Origin: JANYHF01 sp963732765 | GTDB lineage: Bacteria; Pseudomonadota; Alphaproteobacteria; Rhizobiales; Hyphomicrobiaceae | Length of the DNA: 64,000 nt | NCBI GenBank assembly: GCA_963732765.1 | Contig: CAVTAS010000010.1 | Span: forward strand, 1,054,001-1,118,000 | Reading direction: 5' to 3' | In this document: in pieces, positions 1-8,811 of the stretch | Numbering within the stretch: position 1 is the stretch's first letter | Layout of the letters: each line of letters begins with the position of its first letter | Program-made: the position numbers and the translations under genes | The notes under the pieces: generated by a model | What the model was told of the DNA's origin: nothing | Seen by the model: only the letters and a program-made list of their open reading frames with translations | Database searches by the model: none

Positions 1-188
1 CGCCGCTGATAATAGCGCGGACCGAAGAACACCCTTGGGCCGAAGAACAGGCCGACATGGGGACGCGACCCGATGTGAATGCCGAACGAAATGCCGGAAC
101 GGGCTTCGGCCACGCTCGGCTGCGCGACCACCAATCCTGCGGCGCCGAGCCCCAAGGCAAGCGCCAAAGCGAGTGCTGTCTTTTTCAT
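1..188 (-). CDS. Secreted small protein, C-terminal part beyond window edge
   Basis: Reading the minus strand from the ATG at 188 gives MKKTALALALALGLGAAGLV followed by an Ala-rich stretch ending AEAR. This is a textbook Sec signal peptide with a likely cleavage site near residue 33. The visible mature part is rich in Gly, Phe, Arg and Tyr and repeats the pattern FFGPR twice. Short exported proteins with Gly/Arg/Tyr-rich bodies are common in alphaproteobacteria, often without a known function. The gene runs off the left edge, so its length and product cannot be given. The export call is secure; the function is unknown. Confidence 0.6.
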   Translation of the reverse strand, partial: MKKTALALALALGLGAAGLVVAQPSVAEARSGISFGIHIGSRPHVGLFFGPRVFFGPRYYQR

Positions 189-329
189 GATGGATACTCC
201 TGTCACGCTGCGTCAACGCGATTGGAGTGTCTCCGAGGGAGTTGCCGCAGCTTATGCGGCGACTTTTCCCCTCTCAACATGAACCCAGCCTGAACGGAGA
301 ATGAACGGCGCCGAGCATAAAGTGGCTGG

Positions 330-360
330 TTTTGTAGGGGTAAGTCACACCCCTACAAAA
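330..360. repeat. Perfect inverted repeat over the E1 beta stop codon
   Basis: The 12-base arms TTTTGTAGGGGT and ACCCCTACAAAA surround a 7-base loop. The TAG stop of the E1 beta gene (353-355 on the plus strand) lies inside the right arm. The stem could act as a bidirectional transcript end, although there is no long T tract on either side. It shares the GTAGGGG core with hairpins near 23.4, 26.1 and 52.9 kb. Confidence 0.7.
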
Positions 361-1378
361 TCGGCGCTGGAACCTTGAACAGACTGACCACCGCCGCTTC
401 GATCTTGGACGGCATCGGCACAAATGCCCGCTCCAGACTGGGCGCATACGGAACGGGCGCATGCGGCGGCGTTACTTTCAAGATCGGCGCTTTCAGCGAA
501 TAGAACGCTTTTTCGGCGATCATGCTGGAAATGTCCGCCGCCATGCCGCAGCGCGGATAGGATTCGTCCGCGATGACGACGCGACCTGTTCTACGGACAC
601 TTTCGAGAATGGTCTCTTCGTCCAGCGGCGAGGTGGTGCGCGGATCGATCACCGTCGCCTCGATCTTGTGATAGTGTTGCAGCCGCTCGGCGGCTCGCTT
701 TGCTATGCGTACCATCCTCCCGAAGGCGATGATGGTGACGTCCTTGCCATCGAGCGGAACGGCCGCCTCGCCAAATGGCACCGTATACGATCCATCGGGC
801 ACTTCGCCCATGTCGTCGTACATCAGCTTGTTTTCCAGGAAGATCACCGGATCGTCGTCGCGGATGGCCTGAATGAGCAGGCCCTTGGCATCATAAGGCG
901 TCGACGGAATGACGACCTTCAGGCCGGGAATGTGCGTGAACAGAGGATAGAGCGCCTGGCTGTGCTGGCTGGCCTGGCCCGATCCCGCGCCAAAGGTCGC
1001 CCGGATGACCAGGGGAGTCTTGACCTTGCCACCGAACATATAGCGGAACTTGGCGGCTTGGTTAATGATCTGATCGAAGCAGACGCCGAGAAAATCCACG
1101 AACATCAGTTCGGCCACGGGCCTGAGGCCGGTCATGGCCGCGCCCGCCGCTGCGCCGATGAAGGCGCTTTCCGTGATCGGCGTATCGAGAATGCGCGAAC
1201 GGCCGAACTCGCCGAGGATGCCCTTGGTGACGCCGAAAGCGCCGCCCCAGGTGTCCTGCTCGCCCGATGCGCCCGCCCCGCCCGTCACATCCTCGCCGAT
1301 GATGACGACGCGCGGATCGCGCCGCATCTCCTGGCGCAATCCCTCGTTCAACGCCTGACGAAACGACTTACGCGGCAT
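353..1378 (-). CDS. 2-oxoacid/acetoin dehydrogenase E1 component, beta subunit
   Basis: The 341-residue product is the usual length for the beta subunit of heterotetrameric thiamine-diphosphate E1 enzymes (PdhB, BkdB, AcoB). It starts MPRKSFRQALNEGL and has the family stretches GEDVTGG, DTPITESAFIGAAAGAA and SGQASQHSQ, plus a C-terminal transketolase-type domain with DPRTTSPLDEETI and HAPVPYAPSLE. The beta subunit works with the alpha subunit encoded upstream to decarboxylate a 2-oxoacid or cleave acetoin and pass the acyl group to a lipoyl E2. No E2 or E3 gene is visible here, so the substrate is open. The acetoin-type AcoB and branched-chain types are the closest fits by eye. A 106-base gap separates it from the alpha gene. 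Confidence 0.88.
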   Translation of the reverse strand: MPRKSFRQALNEGLRQEMRRDPRVVIIGEDVTGGAGASGEQDTWGGAFGVTKGILGEFGRSRILDTPITESAFIGAAAGAAMTGLRPVAELMFVDFLGVCFDQIINQAAKFRYMFGGKVKTPLVIRATFGAGSGQASQHSQALYPLFTHIPGLKVVIPSTPYDAKGLLIQAIRDDDPVIFLENKLMYDDMGEVPDGSYTVPFGEAAVPLDGKDVTIIAFGRMVRIAKRAAERLQHYHKIEATVIDPRTTSPLDEETILESVRRTGRVVIADESYPRCGMAADISSMIAEKAFYSLKAPILKVTPPHAPVPYAPSLERAFVPMPSKIEAAVVSLFKVPAPIL

Positions 1379-1424
1379 AGTAGGACTCGCTGATCGCTGA
1401 AGCTCAACAAAAACGGCACCAACT

Positions 1425-1452
1425 CGTCATCCCCGCGACGACGGGGATGACG
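1425..1452. repeat. Short palindrome CGTCATCCCCG / CGGGGATGACG
   Basis: The 11-base arms are perfectly complementary and are separated by 6 bases. The element lies between the E1 alpha and E1 beta genes. The same core (TCATCCCCGCG) forms the inner arms of the larger elements at 16267-16514 and 50259-50502, so this looks like a minimal member of the same family. Confidence 0.6.
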
Positions 1453-1484
1453 ATGTGCTGGCCGCCATCGGAAGCTCCAGCGTA

Positions 1485-2555
1485 TTACGCATAACTAACG
1501 TACACGTCGCTGGTGAGTTCGCTCAGCGCCGGTTGGGGAGCGGCACGGGCGGCCACGACAGCGGCTTCGATCACGGCGTCGACCTCGCCATCGATGGCGT
1601 CAAGCTCGCTCGCGTCGAACAGGCCCGCGGCCAGCACTTTGGCCCGGAAGATCTTCAGGCAGTCCTGATTTTCGCGCATGTCGCGGCGCTCGGCTTCGCT
1701 TCGATAAGTATCGGCATCGCCAAGGTAATGGCCGTAGTAGCGCGGCGCCTTGACATGCAGGAAGTACGGCCCCTTGCCGGACCGGGCGTGTTCGATGGCG
1801 ATCCCTGCCGCACCGCTCACGGCAAAGAAGTCCGTGCCATCAACGCTCAATCCCGGCATGCCGTAGGCGGTTGCGCGGGCCATGATGTCGCCGGCGATGG
1901 CAAAAGCGCTGGAGGTGGCTTCGCCGACGCCATTGTCCTCGGTGACGAACACAACGGGAAGACTCCAGACCATGGCCAGATTGAAGCTTTCGGCCATGGT
2001 GCCTTGGTTGAAAGCGCCGTCGCCGGAGAAGGCGAGCGCAATGCCGCCGGTGCCGAGCGTCTTGGCCGTGAGCGCGGCGCCGCACACCAGCGGCGCGCCG
2101 CCGCCCACGATGCCGTTCGCGCCCAGCATGCCGTGATCGAGATCGGCGATGTGCATCGAACCGCCCTTGCCGCGGCAGGTGCCGGTGGCGCGGCCGAAGA
2201 TCTCGGCCATCATGCCATTGACCTCAACGCCCTTGGCGATGGCATGGCCATGGCCGCGGTGGGTGGATGAGATGTAGTCGCGATCAGTCAGGTGCAGGCA
2301 CACGCCGGTCGCGGACGCTTCCTGGCCGGCGTAGAGATGCACCGCACCCGGGATATCGCCGGACCCGACCTCTTTCTCAAGCCGCTCCTCGAAGGCGCGG
2401 ATGGTTCGCATGGTGCGATAAGCGCGCACCAGATCGCGGCGCGGCAGCTCGATGCCGCGGGAGGCTCGATCGATGGCGACAAAGCCGAAAATCTGCGCGG
2501 TGTCGGGCAGGCTGGAGTCGCTATCCATGAAGTAGGTCGACAGATCGTTTGGCAC
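1485..2555 (-). CDS. 2-oxoacid/acetoin dehydrogenase E1 component, alpha subunit
   Basis: The product is about 356 residues, the normal size for an E1 alpha subunit (AcoA, PdhA, BkdA1). The thiamine-diphosphate binding region is clear: GDGAFNQGTMAESFNLA followed by VTEDNGVGEAT. Upstream are GRGHGHAIAKG-like and GKGGSMHI segments typical of the family. A GTG start at 2555 is chosen because GAGGG (plus strand 2562-2566) lies 6 bases before it. An ATG at 2528 has no such site and is the alternative; the longer open frame to 2798 is not conserved-looking. It pairs with the beta subunit downstream. The ABC transporter and amidohydrolase upstream suggest use in catabolism rather than central pyruvate oxidation; that is inference. 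Confidence 0.87.
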   Translation of the reverse strand: MPNDLSTYFMDSDSSLPDTAQIFGFVAIDRASRGIELPRRDLVRAYRTMRTIRAFEERLEKEVGSGDIPGAVHLYAGQEASATGVCLHLTDRDYISSTHRGHGHAIAKGVEVNGMMAEIFGRATGTCRGKGGSMHIADLDHGMLGANGIVGGGAPLVCGAALTAKTLGTGGIALAFSGDGAFNQGTMAESFNLAMVWSLPVVFVTEDNGVGEATSSAFAIAGDIMARATAYGMPGLSVDGTDFFAVSGAAGIAIEHARSGKGPYFLHVKAPRYYGHYLGDADTYRSEAERRDMRENQDCLKIFRAKVLAAGLFDASELDAIDGEVDAVIEAAVVAARAAPQPALSELTSDVYVSYA

Positions 2556-2846
2556 GTTACGCCCTCGTCGAACAGAATTGGTCCCCGGTGGGTCCCCGTG
2601 ATCCGAATGGCGGCGCCATCCATACTCACTTTCTGGTTTCGCTTGCACCTCTAATGACAGACGCTGGTTACTCTTTCCAGGTCCAGCGTTGTCAACAAAT
2701 CTTGCACAGACCGGCCTTGACGGCCACGGCCACGCGCGCCCACCGGGGTTAACCAATTGGAATTGCAGCCCCCTTGTGCCGGCAAGGCTTGGTCGCATGT
2801 GAGTGCCCGTTGGTTCAAGGGCGAGGTGCGTCGAATGGCGTGGACG

Positions 2847-4505
2847 CTAGCGCTGGTACACCACGCGGCCATCACAGATCGTGACAGCGGCTTGCAAGTC
2901 ATGAATGGCGTGCGGATCGACCGCCTCGATATCGCGGCTCAGCACCGTCACGTCGGCGAGCATGCCGGGCTTCAGCATGCCCTTCCTGTGCTCCATATGC
3001 TCCACAAAGGCACTGTCGTGGGTGTACGAGCGCAGCGTATCGGCCAAGGTCTGGCGCTGCGGCGGCAGGCCCTCGGCCCAGACCGGCCGCGTCACGGCGC
3101 ACGCGATGGCCTGGAACGGATCGATCGAGGAGACCGGCCAGTCGGTGGCGAAGGTGAGGCGGGTCCCTGCCGCGCGCAGGGTTTGCCAGGCATACGCGGT
3201 CGCCAGCCGAGCCTTGCCGATGCGCGACAGTGTCGGCTCCAACGGCAACCCTGCCATGCCCGGCGCATGCACCGGCTGCATCGATGCGACCACGCCCAGC
3301 TCTTTGAAACGCTGAATATCCGCAGGATGCACCATCTCGATATGCTCGATGCGGTGACGCCGGTCGCGCAAGCCGTTGGTCTTGGCTGCCGCCTGGTAGC
3401 CGTCGAGCACCATGCGCACCGCGCCGTCCCCAATGGCGTGAACGGCAATTTGCAGGCCGCGCCGGTCGGCTTCGATCGCCACGGCATTGAACTGGTCGGG
3501 CGTGAACAGCGCCGCGCAGTTGACTCCCGGCTGGTCGGCGTAGGGCTCCAACAGCACGGCGGTGGAGCTGTCGATCACGCCATCCATGAACATCTTGACG
3601 AAGCCGGAGGTCAGCATCTCGGATGTATACTGACGGGTCATGGCGTCGGCGGTGTCGAGGGCCGGCAGCTCCATGAAGTTCTTGAAGTGAAACGGTATGC
3701 GCGCCCGTGCCGTCAGTTTGCCCTCGGCCTGGAGTTCGGCCAGCAGCGCCAGCTGGTAGGGATTGCCGTCCATATTGTGGAAGCTGGTGAGGCCATGTTT
3801 GGCCAGATGCGCAAGACCACGTTGCAGCGTGCGCTTGTCGATCTCGCGCTCGGCCCGGGTCGGCTCCGGCACCGGATCACCGCCGGTAGAGAGGCCAAAG
3901 CGATGGCGGGTGCCCTTGTCGGACAGGTCCATCACCGGCATGAACGCCTCGCCCTCGCGCAGTTCGCCAGTGGCCAGGCCGTCGGCGCCAATGACGATCT
4001 CGTTGCCGACACCCAGCGCGCGACCTCGTAGCAGACCGGCCTTTTCGAGCGCAACAGTGTTGGCCCAGGCCGTGTGGTGGTCGGGCGAGAACATCAGGAA
4101 CGGGCGATCGCCCACGGCGCGGTCGATGTGATGGCGCGTCGCCGGCTCGCCCACGCCGAACATCGTATAGTCGGCGGCCTGGGCGATCAGCAGCGTGTCG
4201 TCCGGGTTGGCGGCGGCATAGGCGCGGGCCTTGGCCGCGAAAGCGTCGGAACCCGAAACGCCGAACAGCGACAGTTCGTCGAGTTCGGCCGCCCCCGGGA
4301 ACAGGTGCATATGGGATTCGATCAGACCTGGCAGGATGGTGCCGCCGGCCGCATCGATCAGGCGTGTGCCGGGCGTCTTCAGCGCCAGAATATCGGCCTT
4401 CGAGCCAACCGCCACGATGGTGTTGCCTCGGATGGCTACAGCCTCGGCGCGGGGGGCGGCCGGGTCCATCGTCAGGACAGGTCCGCCGTGTACGATCAGA
4501 TCCAT
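2847..4505 (-). CDS. Amidohydrolase family protein (YtcJ-like)
   Basis: The 552-residue product begins MDLIVHGGPVLTMDPAAPRA. It has the N-terminal beta-sandwich followed by GTILPGLIESHMHLFPGA, where the HxH metal ligand pair of the amidohydrolase superfamily sits. Later come AVHAIGDGAVRMVLDGY, HRIEHIEMVHP and FATDWPVSSIDPF, matching the YtcJ/LAF3-type metal-dependent hydrolases. The start at 4505 is preceded by a G-rich stretch suited to ribosome binding; the frame open to 4610 overlaps the upstream permease and is discounted. It lies 22 bases after that permease gene, so it is probably cotranscribed with the transporter. It likely hydrolyses the imported compound, but the substrate cannot be read from sequence. 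Confidence 0.85.
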   Translation of the reverse strand: MDLIVHGGPVLTMDPAAPRAEAVAIRGNTIVAVGSKADILALKTPGTRLIDAAGGTILPGLIESHMHLFPGAAELDELSLFGVSGSDAFAAKARAYAAANPDDTLLIAQAADYTMFGVGEPATRHHIDRAVGDRPFLMFSPDHHTAWANTVALEKAGLLRGRALGVGNEIVIGADGLATGELREGEAFMPVMDLSDKGTRHRFGLSTGGDPVPEPTRAEREIDKRTLQRGLAHLAKHGLTSFHNMDGNPYQLALLAELQAEGKLTARARIPFHFKNFMELPALDTADAMTRQYTSEMLTSGFVKMFMDGVIDSSTAVLLEPYADQPGVNCAALFTPDQFNAVAIEADRRGLQIAVHAIGDGAVRMVLDGYQAAAKTNGLRDRRHRIEHIEMVHPADIQRFKELGVVASMQPVHAPGMAGLPLEPTLSRIGKARLATAYAWQTLRAAGTRLTFATDWPVSSIDPFQAIACAVTRPVWAEGLPPQRQTLADTLRSYTHDSAFVEHMEHRKGMLKPGMLADVTVLSRDIEAVDPHAIHDLQAAVTICDGRVVYQR

Positions 4506-4527
4506 GAATGCCCCCCAGAGCGGACTA

Positions 4528-5367
4528 TCAGACGGCTGCAGCTTCCAGTTTGCGCACGCGCTCGTCCTCAGTCGCCTCACGCGCCGCAGCCCGACGCCGC
4601 AGGACTTCATAGAGGATAGTGCCCAGCACCGTCAGGATGATCAGGATCAGGGCCAGCGCATTTATCGTTGGCGGCGTACCGGTACGCACTTTGGAGCCGA
4701 CGTAGACAGTCAGCGTATCTGACGCCCCGCGCGTAAAGAGCGTGACGTTGAAATTCTCGACCGACTGGAAAAAGCCGATGATCGCGCCCGCCGCCAGCGC
4801 CGGATAAAGATGCGGCAGCAGGATGCGCCGCAGCACCTGGCCATGGCTGGCGCCAAGATCGAGCGCGGCTTCCTCAAGGCCCGGATCGAAGCTCTGCAGG
4901 CGGGCCAGCACCAAGAGCATGACATAGGCGGCGATGAACGAAACTTGGCCGAGCACGGAGAGATGCAGACCGGTCGGCACCGCGAACTTGTGCCAGAACA
5001 GCAGCGTGGAAATGCCGATCACGGCGCCCGGCGTCAGGATCGGGGCGACCATGACGCCATAGAGCACCGAGCGCGTGATGCCGCCGATGGAGTTGATGAG
5101 GATAGCGCCCGCTGTGCCGATCGGGATCGATAGCGCGACGACGGCCAGCGCCACCAGCACCGTGTTGCGGCCGGCAATCCACATGCGTTCGTCGTTGTAG
5201 AGATCGATGAACCAGCGGTTGGTGAAACCTACCCAGGGATAGACCGAGGGGAACTTGCTATCGTTCAGCGCCGCGCCGCCCATGATGACCAGCGGCGCCA
5301 GCATCATGAAGATGAACAGCAGCACGTAGAGCCACAGGAACCAGGCGCTGAGTTTTTGCGAGGCCAT
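4528..5367 (-). CDS. ABC transporter permease, PotC-like
   Basis: The 279-residue product has about six hydrophobic segments and the cytoplasmic EAA loop EEAALDLGASHGQVLRRILL, which contacts the ATPase. It resembles the PotC/PotI permeases of polyamine-type importers. The ATG at 5367 is chosen. A GTG at 5379 overlaps the stop of the upstream permease and is an alternative that would imply translational coupling. It is followed 22 bases later by the amidohydrolase. Together with the next two genes and the binding protein at 7672-8811 it forms one importer; the cargo is probably a polyamine or similar organic cation. Confidence 0.88.
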   Translation of the reverse strand: MASQKLSAWFLWLYVLLFIFMMLAPLVIMGGAALNDSKFPSVYPWVGFTNRWFIDLYNDERMWIAGRNTVLVALAVVALSIPIGTAGAILINSIGGITRSVLYGVMVAPILTPGAVIGISTLLFWHKFAVPTGLHLSVLGQVSFIAAYVMLLVLARLQSFDPGLEEAALDLGASHGQVLRRILLPHLYPALAAGAIIGFFQSVENFNVTLFTRGASDTLTVYVGSKVRTGTPPTINALALILIILTVLGTILYEVLRRRAAAREATEDERVRKLEAAAV

Positions 5368-5375
5368 GGGCGCGC

Positions 5376-6260
5376 TCACTTGGCAATATCGGCAAGGCTG
5401 ACTTTGAACACCCGCATCATCATGGAGACGAACAGGATGCACAGCAGCAGGAGGAGGAAAGCGTAGGCCGCCCCGGTGTTCCAGTCCTGGCTCTCGAACA
5501 TCCATTGCTGAATGATCTCGGTGAACCAGCGCGAGTTGGTGGAGGCCAACAAGGACGGCACAAACAGCGAGGAGGCCGAGAGCATGAAGACCATCACGCA
5601 GCCGGACGCGATGCCCGGCTTGGAGTGGGGCATGATCACGCGCCAGTGCGTGCGCCACGAGGGAGCGCCGAGATCCTGGGCGGCCTCGATCTGGTTCGAG
5701 TCCAGCGACTGGATGGCGTTGTAGATCGGGAATAGCATAAACAGGATGTAGACGTAGACCAACCCGATCATGACGCTGTAGTAGGCCGACATCCAGCGGA
5801 TCGGATCCTGGATCACGCCCAGCCCGATCAGCGACATGTTCAGCGGCCCCTTGAACGAGAGCAGGATGAACAGCGCGAAACAGCGCAGGATCTCGCTCAC
5901 CCACAAGGGGATCAGGATGACCAGGAACAGCGTGCCGACATGGCGCGGATTGCAGACTTTCGCCAGGTAGTAGGCCAGCGGATATGAGAGAATGAGACAG
6001 ACCAGCGTGACGATGCTGGAATAGAGGATGGTCAGGCCGAACACCTGGATGTGGATCGGGCTGGAAGTGAAACTGAGGTAATTGTTGAAGCTGTAGAAAT
6101 CCTTCGGCCCGCCGACATCTGCCGCCGGGATATAGGGCCGGAATGATTCCTCGAACAGGAACAGGTCCGGCAGGATCACCAGCATCAGCAGCCAGAACGC
6201 GGTGGTCAGGATGAACAGGCCGCTGAGACCATAGCCGTAGCGGCGCAGCAGATCGCCCAT
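5376..6260 (-). CDS. ABC transporter permease, PotB-like
   Basis: The 294-residue inner-membrane protein starts MGDLLRRYGYGLSGLFILTT, has several hydrophobic helices, and contains the EAA loop IEAAQDLGAPSWRTHWRVIM. This matches the first permease (PotB/PotH type) of spermidine/putrescine importers. Its start codon overlaps the last bases of the ATPase gene upstream and its end overlaps the start region of the PotC-like gene, so the three are almost certainly one transcript. It forms the membrane channel with the PotC-like partner. Confidence 0.9.
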   Translation of the reverse strand: MGDLLRRYGYGLSGLFILTTAFWLLMLVILPDLFLFEESFRPYIPAADVGGPKDFYSFNNYLSFTSSPIHIQVFGLTILYSSIVTLVCLILSYPLAYYLAKVCNPRHVGTLFLVILIPLWVSEILRCFALFILLSFKGPLNMSLIGLGVIQDPIRWMSAYYSVMIGLVYVYILFMLFPIYNAIQSLDSNQIEAAQDLGAPSWRTHWRVIMPHSKPGIASGCVMVFMLSASSLFVPSLLASTNSRWFTEIIQQWMFESQDWNTGAAYAFLLLLLCILFVSMMMRVFKVSLADIAK

Positions 6261-7360
6261 CAGTGCGCCCCCGCCTTCGGCATGTCGGCGTCGGCCAGGA
6301 TCACGGCCTTGGTCGGATCGAACAGCAGCTGCATCCTGGTGCCCGGCGACGGGATCGAGACGCCGCCGTCGTTGCGCATCTCGCAGGTCAGCACCTTGCC
6401 ATCGGCCGCCTTGGCCTGGATGTTGATGAAGTTGCCCTCGAAGGCGACGTCCGACACTTCGACCGGAATGGCGTTCGCCCCAGGTTTGGCGGTCGTGGCC
6501 AGTTGCGTATTCTCCGGCCGGACATAGAGCCGGACGGCTTTGCCCGGCGCCACATCCGCCCCGACTTTTGCGCGGTACACGCCGGACTGGGTCTTGAACT
6601 CGGCGATGCCGCCCGAGGCCGGGCCGACTTCGCCCGTGAAAATGTTGTTCTCGCCGACGAACGAAGCCACGAAGCCGTTAGCTGGAGTGTTGTAGATCTC
6701 CTGTGGCTTGGCCACCTGCTGCAGCCGGCCCTGGCTCATCACACCGACGCGGTCGGACATCGCCAGCGCCTCGCCCTGGTCATGGGTGATGTAGATGAAG
6801 GTCACGTTGGTGCGCTTCTGGATGGCGCGCAGCTCGGCGCGCATATGCTGACGCAGCTTCAGGTCCAGCGCCGACAAGGGCTCGTCCAGCAGCATCACTT
6901 TCGGCTCGACCGCGAGCGCACGGGCGATGGCGACGCGCTGCTTCTGCCCTCCCGACAGCTGCGAGATGCGGCGCTCGGCGACACCCGGCAGATCGACCAG
7001 GCGCAGCAGTTCCTCGGCCTTAGCGCGCCGCGTCGCCTTACCGACCCCGCGCACTTCCAGGCCGAACGAGATATTCTCCCACACCGGCATCAGTGGAAAC
7101 AGGGCGAGGTTCTGGAAAATCAACGCCGTCGGCCGCTTGTTGGGGCGGATGCCGATCATGTCCTGGCCGCCGATGCGCACCGCGCCTTCGGTGGGATCGA
7201 TGAAGCCGGAGATCATGCGCAAAATGGTGGTCTTGCCGCAGCCCGAGGGCCCGAGGAAGGAAAAGAACTCGCCCGGCTGGATGGTGACGTTCACCCGATC
7301 CACCGCGCGGAACTTGCCAAAATCGGCCGACACGCCCGCCAACTCAACTGCAGCGCTCAT
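6260..7360 (-). CDS. ABC transporter ATP-binding protein, PotA-like
   Basis: The 366-residue product carries a complete ATPase core. The Walker A motif GPSGCGKTT is at residues 37-45, the signature LSGGQKQRVAIARAL follows mid-protein, and Walker B is MLLDEPLSALD. A C-terminal TOBE-like regulatory region (about residues 280-360) is typical of PotA/PotG rather than amino-acid importers. The gene overlaps the following permease by one base. It energises the importer formed by the next two genes and the exported binding protein gene at 7672-8811. A gap of about 310 bases with a hairpin element and a terminator separates it from that binding protein gene. Confidence 0.92.
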   Translation of the reverse strand: MSAAVELAGVSADFGKFRAVDRVNVTIQPGEFFSFLGPSGCGKTTILRMISGFIDPTEGAVRIGGQDMIGIRPNKRPTALIFQNLALFPLMPVWENISFGLEVRGVGKATRRAKAEELLRLVDLPGVAERRISQLSGGQKQRVAIARALAVEPKVMLLDEPLSALDLKLRQHMRAELRAIQKRTNVTFIYITHDQGEALAMSDRVGVMSQGRLQQVAKPQEIYNTPANGFVASFVGENNIFTGEVGPASGGIAEFKTQSGVYRAKVGADVAPGKAVRLYVRPENTQLATTAKPGANAIPVEVSDVAFEGNFINIQAKAADGKVLTCEMRNDGGVSIPSPGTRMQLLFDPTKAVILADADMPKAGAH

Positions 7361-7505
7361 CTAGACTTTCCCACCCCAACCACGACCCCCGCGACGCTAC
7401 CGGCTGCTTATGGTCCAAACAACAAGATTCAGGCGTCGCGGTAAGCAGCCCCGCCAGTGGAGTGATGGAACTTCCGCTCCCCTCAGCGTTCTTCACACTG
7501 AGGGG

Positions 7506-7599
7506 ACTAAACGGGGACAGTTTACTCATATCGCCAACACCAGCTCGCCATAACGGATGCGCTGCGATGGGCAATATAAGTAAACTGTCCCCGTTTAGT
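7506..7599. repeat. Hairpin element with AAACGGGGACAGTTTACT arms, copy 1
   Basis: The left arm at 7506-7531 and right arm at 7574-7599 are 26 bases each and match at 25 positions. They begin ACTAAACGGGGACAGTTTAC and end ATAT before a 42-base spacer. Two more copies occur at 56395-56482 and 58067-58152. The design (long near-perfect arms, intergenic, several copies) resembles REP-type sequences mobilised by single-strand transposases of the RAYT group; no such transposase is in this window. The copy sits between the binding protein gene and the ATPase gene. Confidence 0.85.
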
Positions 7600-7608
7600 G
7601 GCGAGGAG

Positions 7609-7649
7609 AAAACAAAGCCGCCGGGCCCATTACTGGACCCGGCGGCTGG
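7609..7649 (-). terminator. Rho-independent terminator after the binding protein gene
   Basis: On the minus strand a GC-rich stem (AGCCGCCGGGTCC paired with GGGCCCGGCGGCT) is followed by TTGTTTT. It lies 23 bases after the stop of the substrate-binding protein gene. It would give an abundant binding-protein transcript with partial read-through to the ATPase and permeases, a common arrangement in binding-protein operons. Confidence 0.75.
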
Positions 7650-7671
7650 GCAAACCTTACCGGAACGTTGC

Positions 7672-8811
7672 TTACGCAGCCTTCCACTTGTCGGCATATT
7701 CGCCGCGCAGCTTGATGAACCAGGCTTCCTGAGCCGGCCACCACCACAGCTTGCTGATGGCGTCGCCCGGGAACGAGGAGGCGTAGAAGGCCTTGACCTT
7801 GTCGGAGGTCTTCTCGATGCCGCCCTTGCCAACCGGGTTGGCGCCGAAAGCGGTCGCCCAGGCGGCCGATCCGTCAGCGGTCGAGATCCACTTCACAAGC
7901 TCATGCGCCTGCTCGACGTTCTTTGCATTCTTCATCAGCATGAAGCCCTGGCTCCAGGCGAAGGCGCCTTCCTTCGGGGCGATGTAGCCGAAACCGTCGG
8001 CCTCAAGGTTGCCGCCGGTCGAGTCCCAGCACAGGCCGAGCACGGCGCCGTTGGTCTTGAACGCGGCCTGAGCCTCGTTCTCACCCGACCAGAACTGAGC
8101 GACGTTCTTCTTGTGCTTGCTGGCTTCTGCGAGCGCGATGTCCCACAGCTTCTTCATGTTCTCTTCGTTCTTGTAACCGTCGAGCCATGGCATCGGCAGC
8201 TTGCCCTGGCTGTCGAGCACGCGGCCCATGGCGGCGAGCGAGGAGTGGGCGCGCAGCGTCACCTTGCCAACGAATTTGTCGTCGAACAGATCGGCAAGGC
8301 TGGCCGTGCCGTAAGACATCGGCGCGTCCTTCTTGGAGTAGACGAGCGCTTCGGTGCCCCAGACGCTGGGAACCCAGACCCGCTTGCCATCGGCAGTGGC
8401 TGCCACGGCGGCGGCGCCGTCAGCCAGTCCCGGCGAGTAGTTGTCGATGGAGATCTTGGCCGTGTCGAAACCCTGCACCAGGCCATTCGAGACCCAGCCG
8501 GGCACGCGGTCGATGGTCGGCTCGACCAGGTCGACGCCGCCGGCATCGGACGACAGCTTGGCCTGGGCGAAGATGTTGTCCTGGCTATCCTGCTCGACGA
8601 AGTTGACCTTGATGCCGGTCGCTGCGGTGAAGGCCGGGAACACGGTCTTGGCGAGTTCGGGATAACCGGCCCAACCCATGAAATTCAGCTCGCCCGAGGA
8701 GGCGAGAGCGGAGCGGCTGATAACGGCGGGGGTGGCGATGGCAACGCCGAGCGCGGTGCTGGTCTTGAGGAACGAACGGCGGCTGACGCTGCTATTGCGA
8801 ATGGTGCTCAC
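7672..8811 (-). CDS. ABC transporter periplasmic substrate-binding protein, PotD/PotF-like, Tat-exported
   Basis: The 379-residue product starts at a GTG (8811) with GGGAG about 8 bases upstream. The N-terminus has SRRSFLK followed by a hydrophobic stretch ending ASSG, a twin-arginine signal. The mature part (LNFMGWAGYPELAKTVFPAF, then GVDLVEPTIDRVPGW) has the two-lobe fold pattern of spermidine/putrescine-binding proteins. It captures the substrate in the periplasm for the PotA/B/C-like transporter downstream. Tat export suggests folding before export. Ligand identity is not certain; the amidohydrolase and E1 genes hint at a compound other than a simple polyamine. Confidence 0.87.
   Translation of the reverse strand: MSTIRNSSVSRRSFLKTSTALGVAIATPAVISRSALASSGELNFMGWAGYPELAKTVFPAFTAATGIKVNFVEQDSQDNIFAQAKLSSDAGGVDLVEPTIDRVPGWVSNGLVQGFDTAKISIDNYSPGLADGAAAVAATADGKRVWVPSVWGTEALVYSKKDAPMSYGTASLADLFDDKFVGKVTLRAHSSLAAMGRVLDSQGKLPMPWLDGYKNEENMKKLWDIALAEASKHKKNVAQFWSGENEAQAAFKTNGAVLGLCWDSTGGNLEADGFGYIAPKEGAFAWSQGFMLMKNAKNVEQAHELVKWISTADGSAAWATAFGANPVGKGGIEKTSDKVKAFYASSFPGDAISKLWWWPAQEAWFIKLRGEYADKWKAA

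Noticed and set aside
461..1393. Long plus-strand open frame opposite the E1 beta gene
   Set aside because: It is the complement of a clearly conserved gene, is rich in Arg, His and Asp, and has no ribosome site or family motifs.
2757..4031. 424-codon plus-strand frame opposite the amidohydrolase
   Set aside because: It is a shadow frame caused by high GC; the minus-strand amidohydrolase has all the expected motifs.
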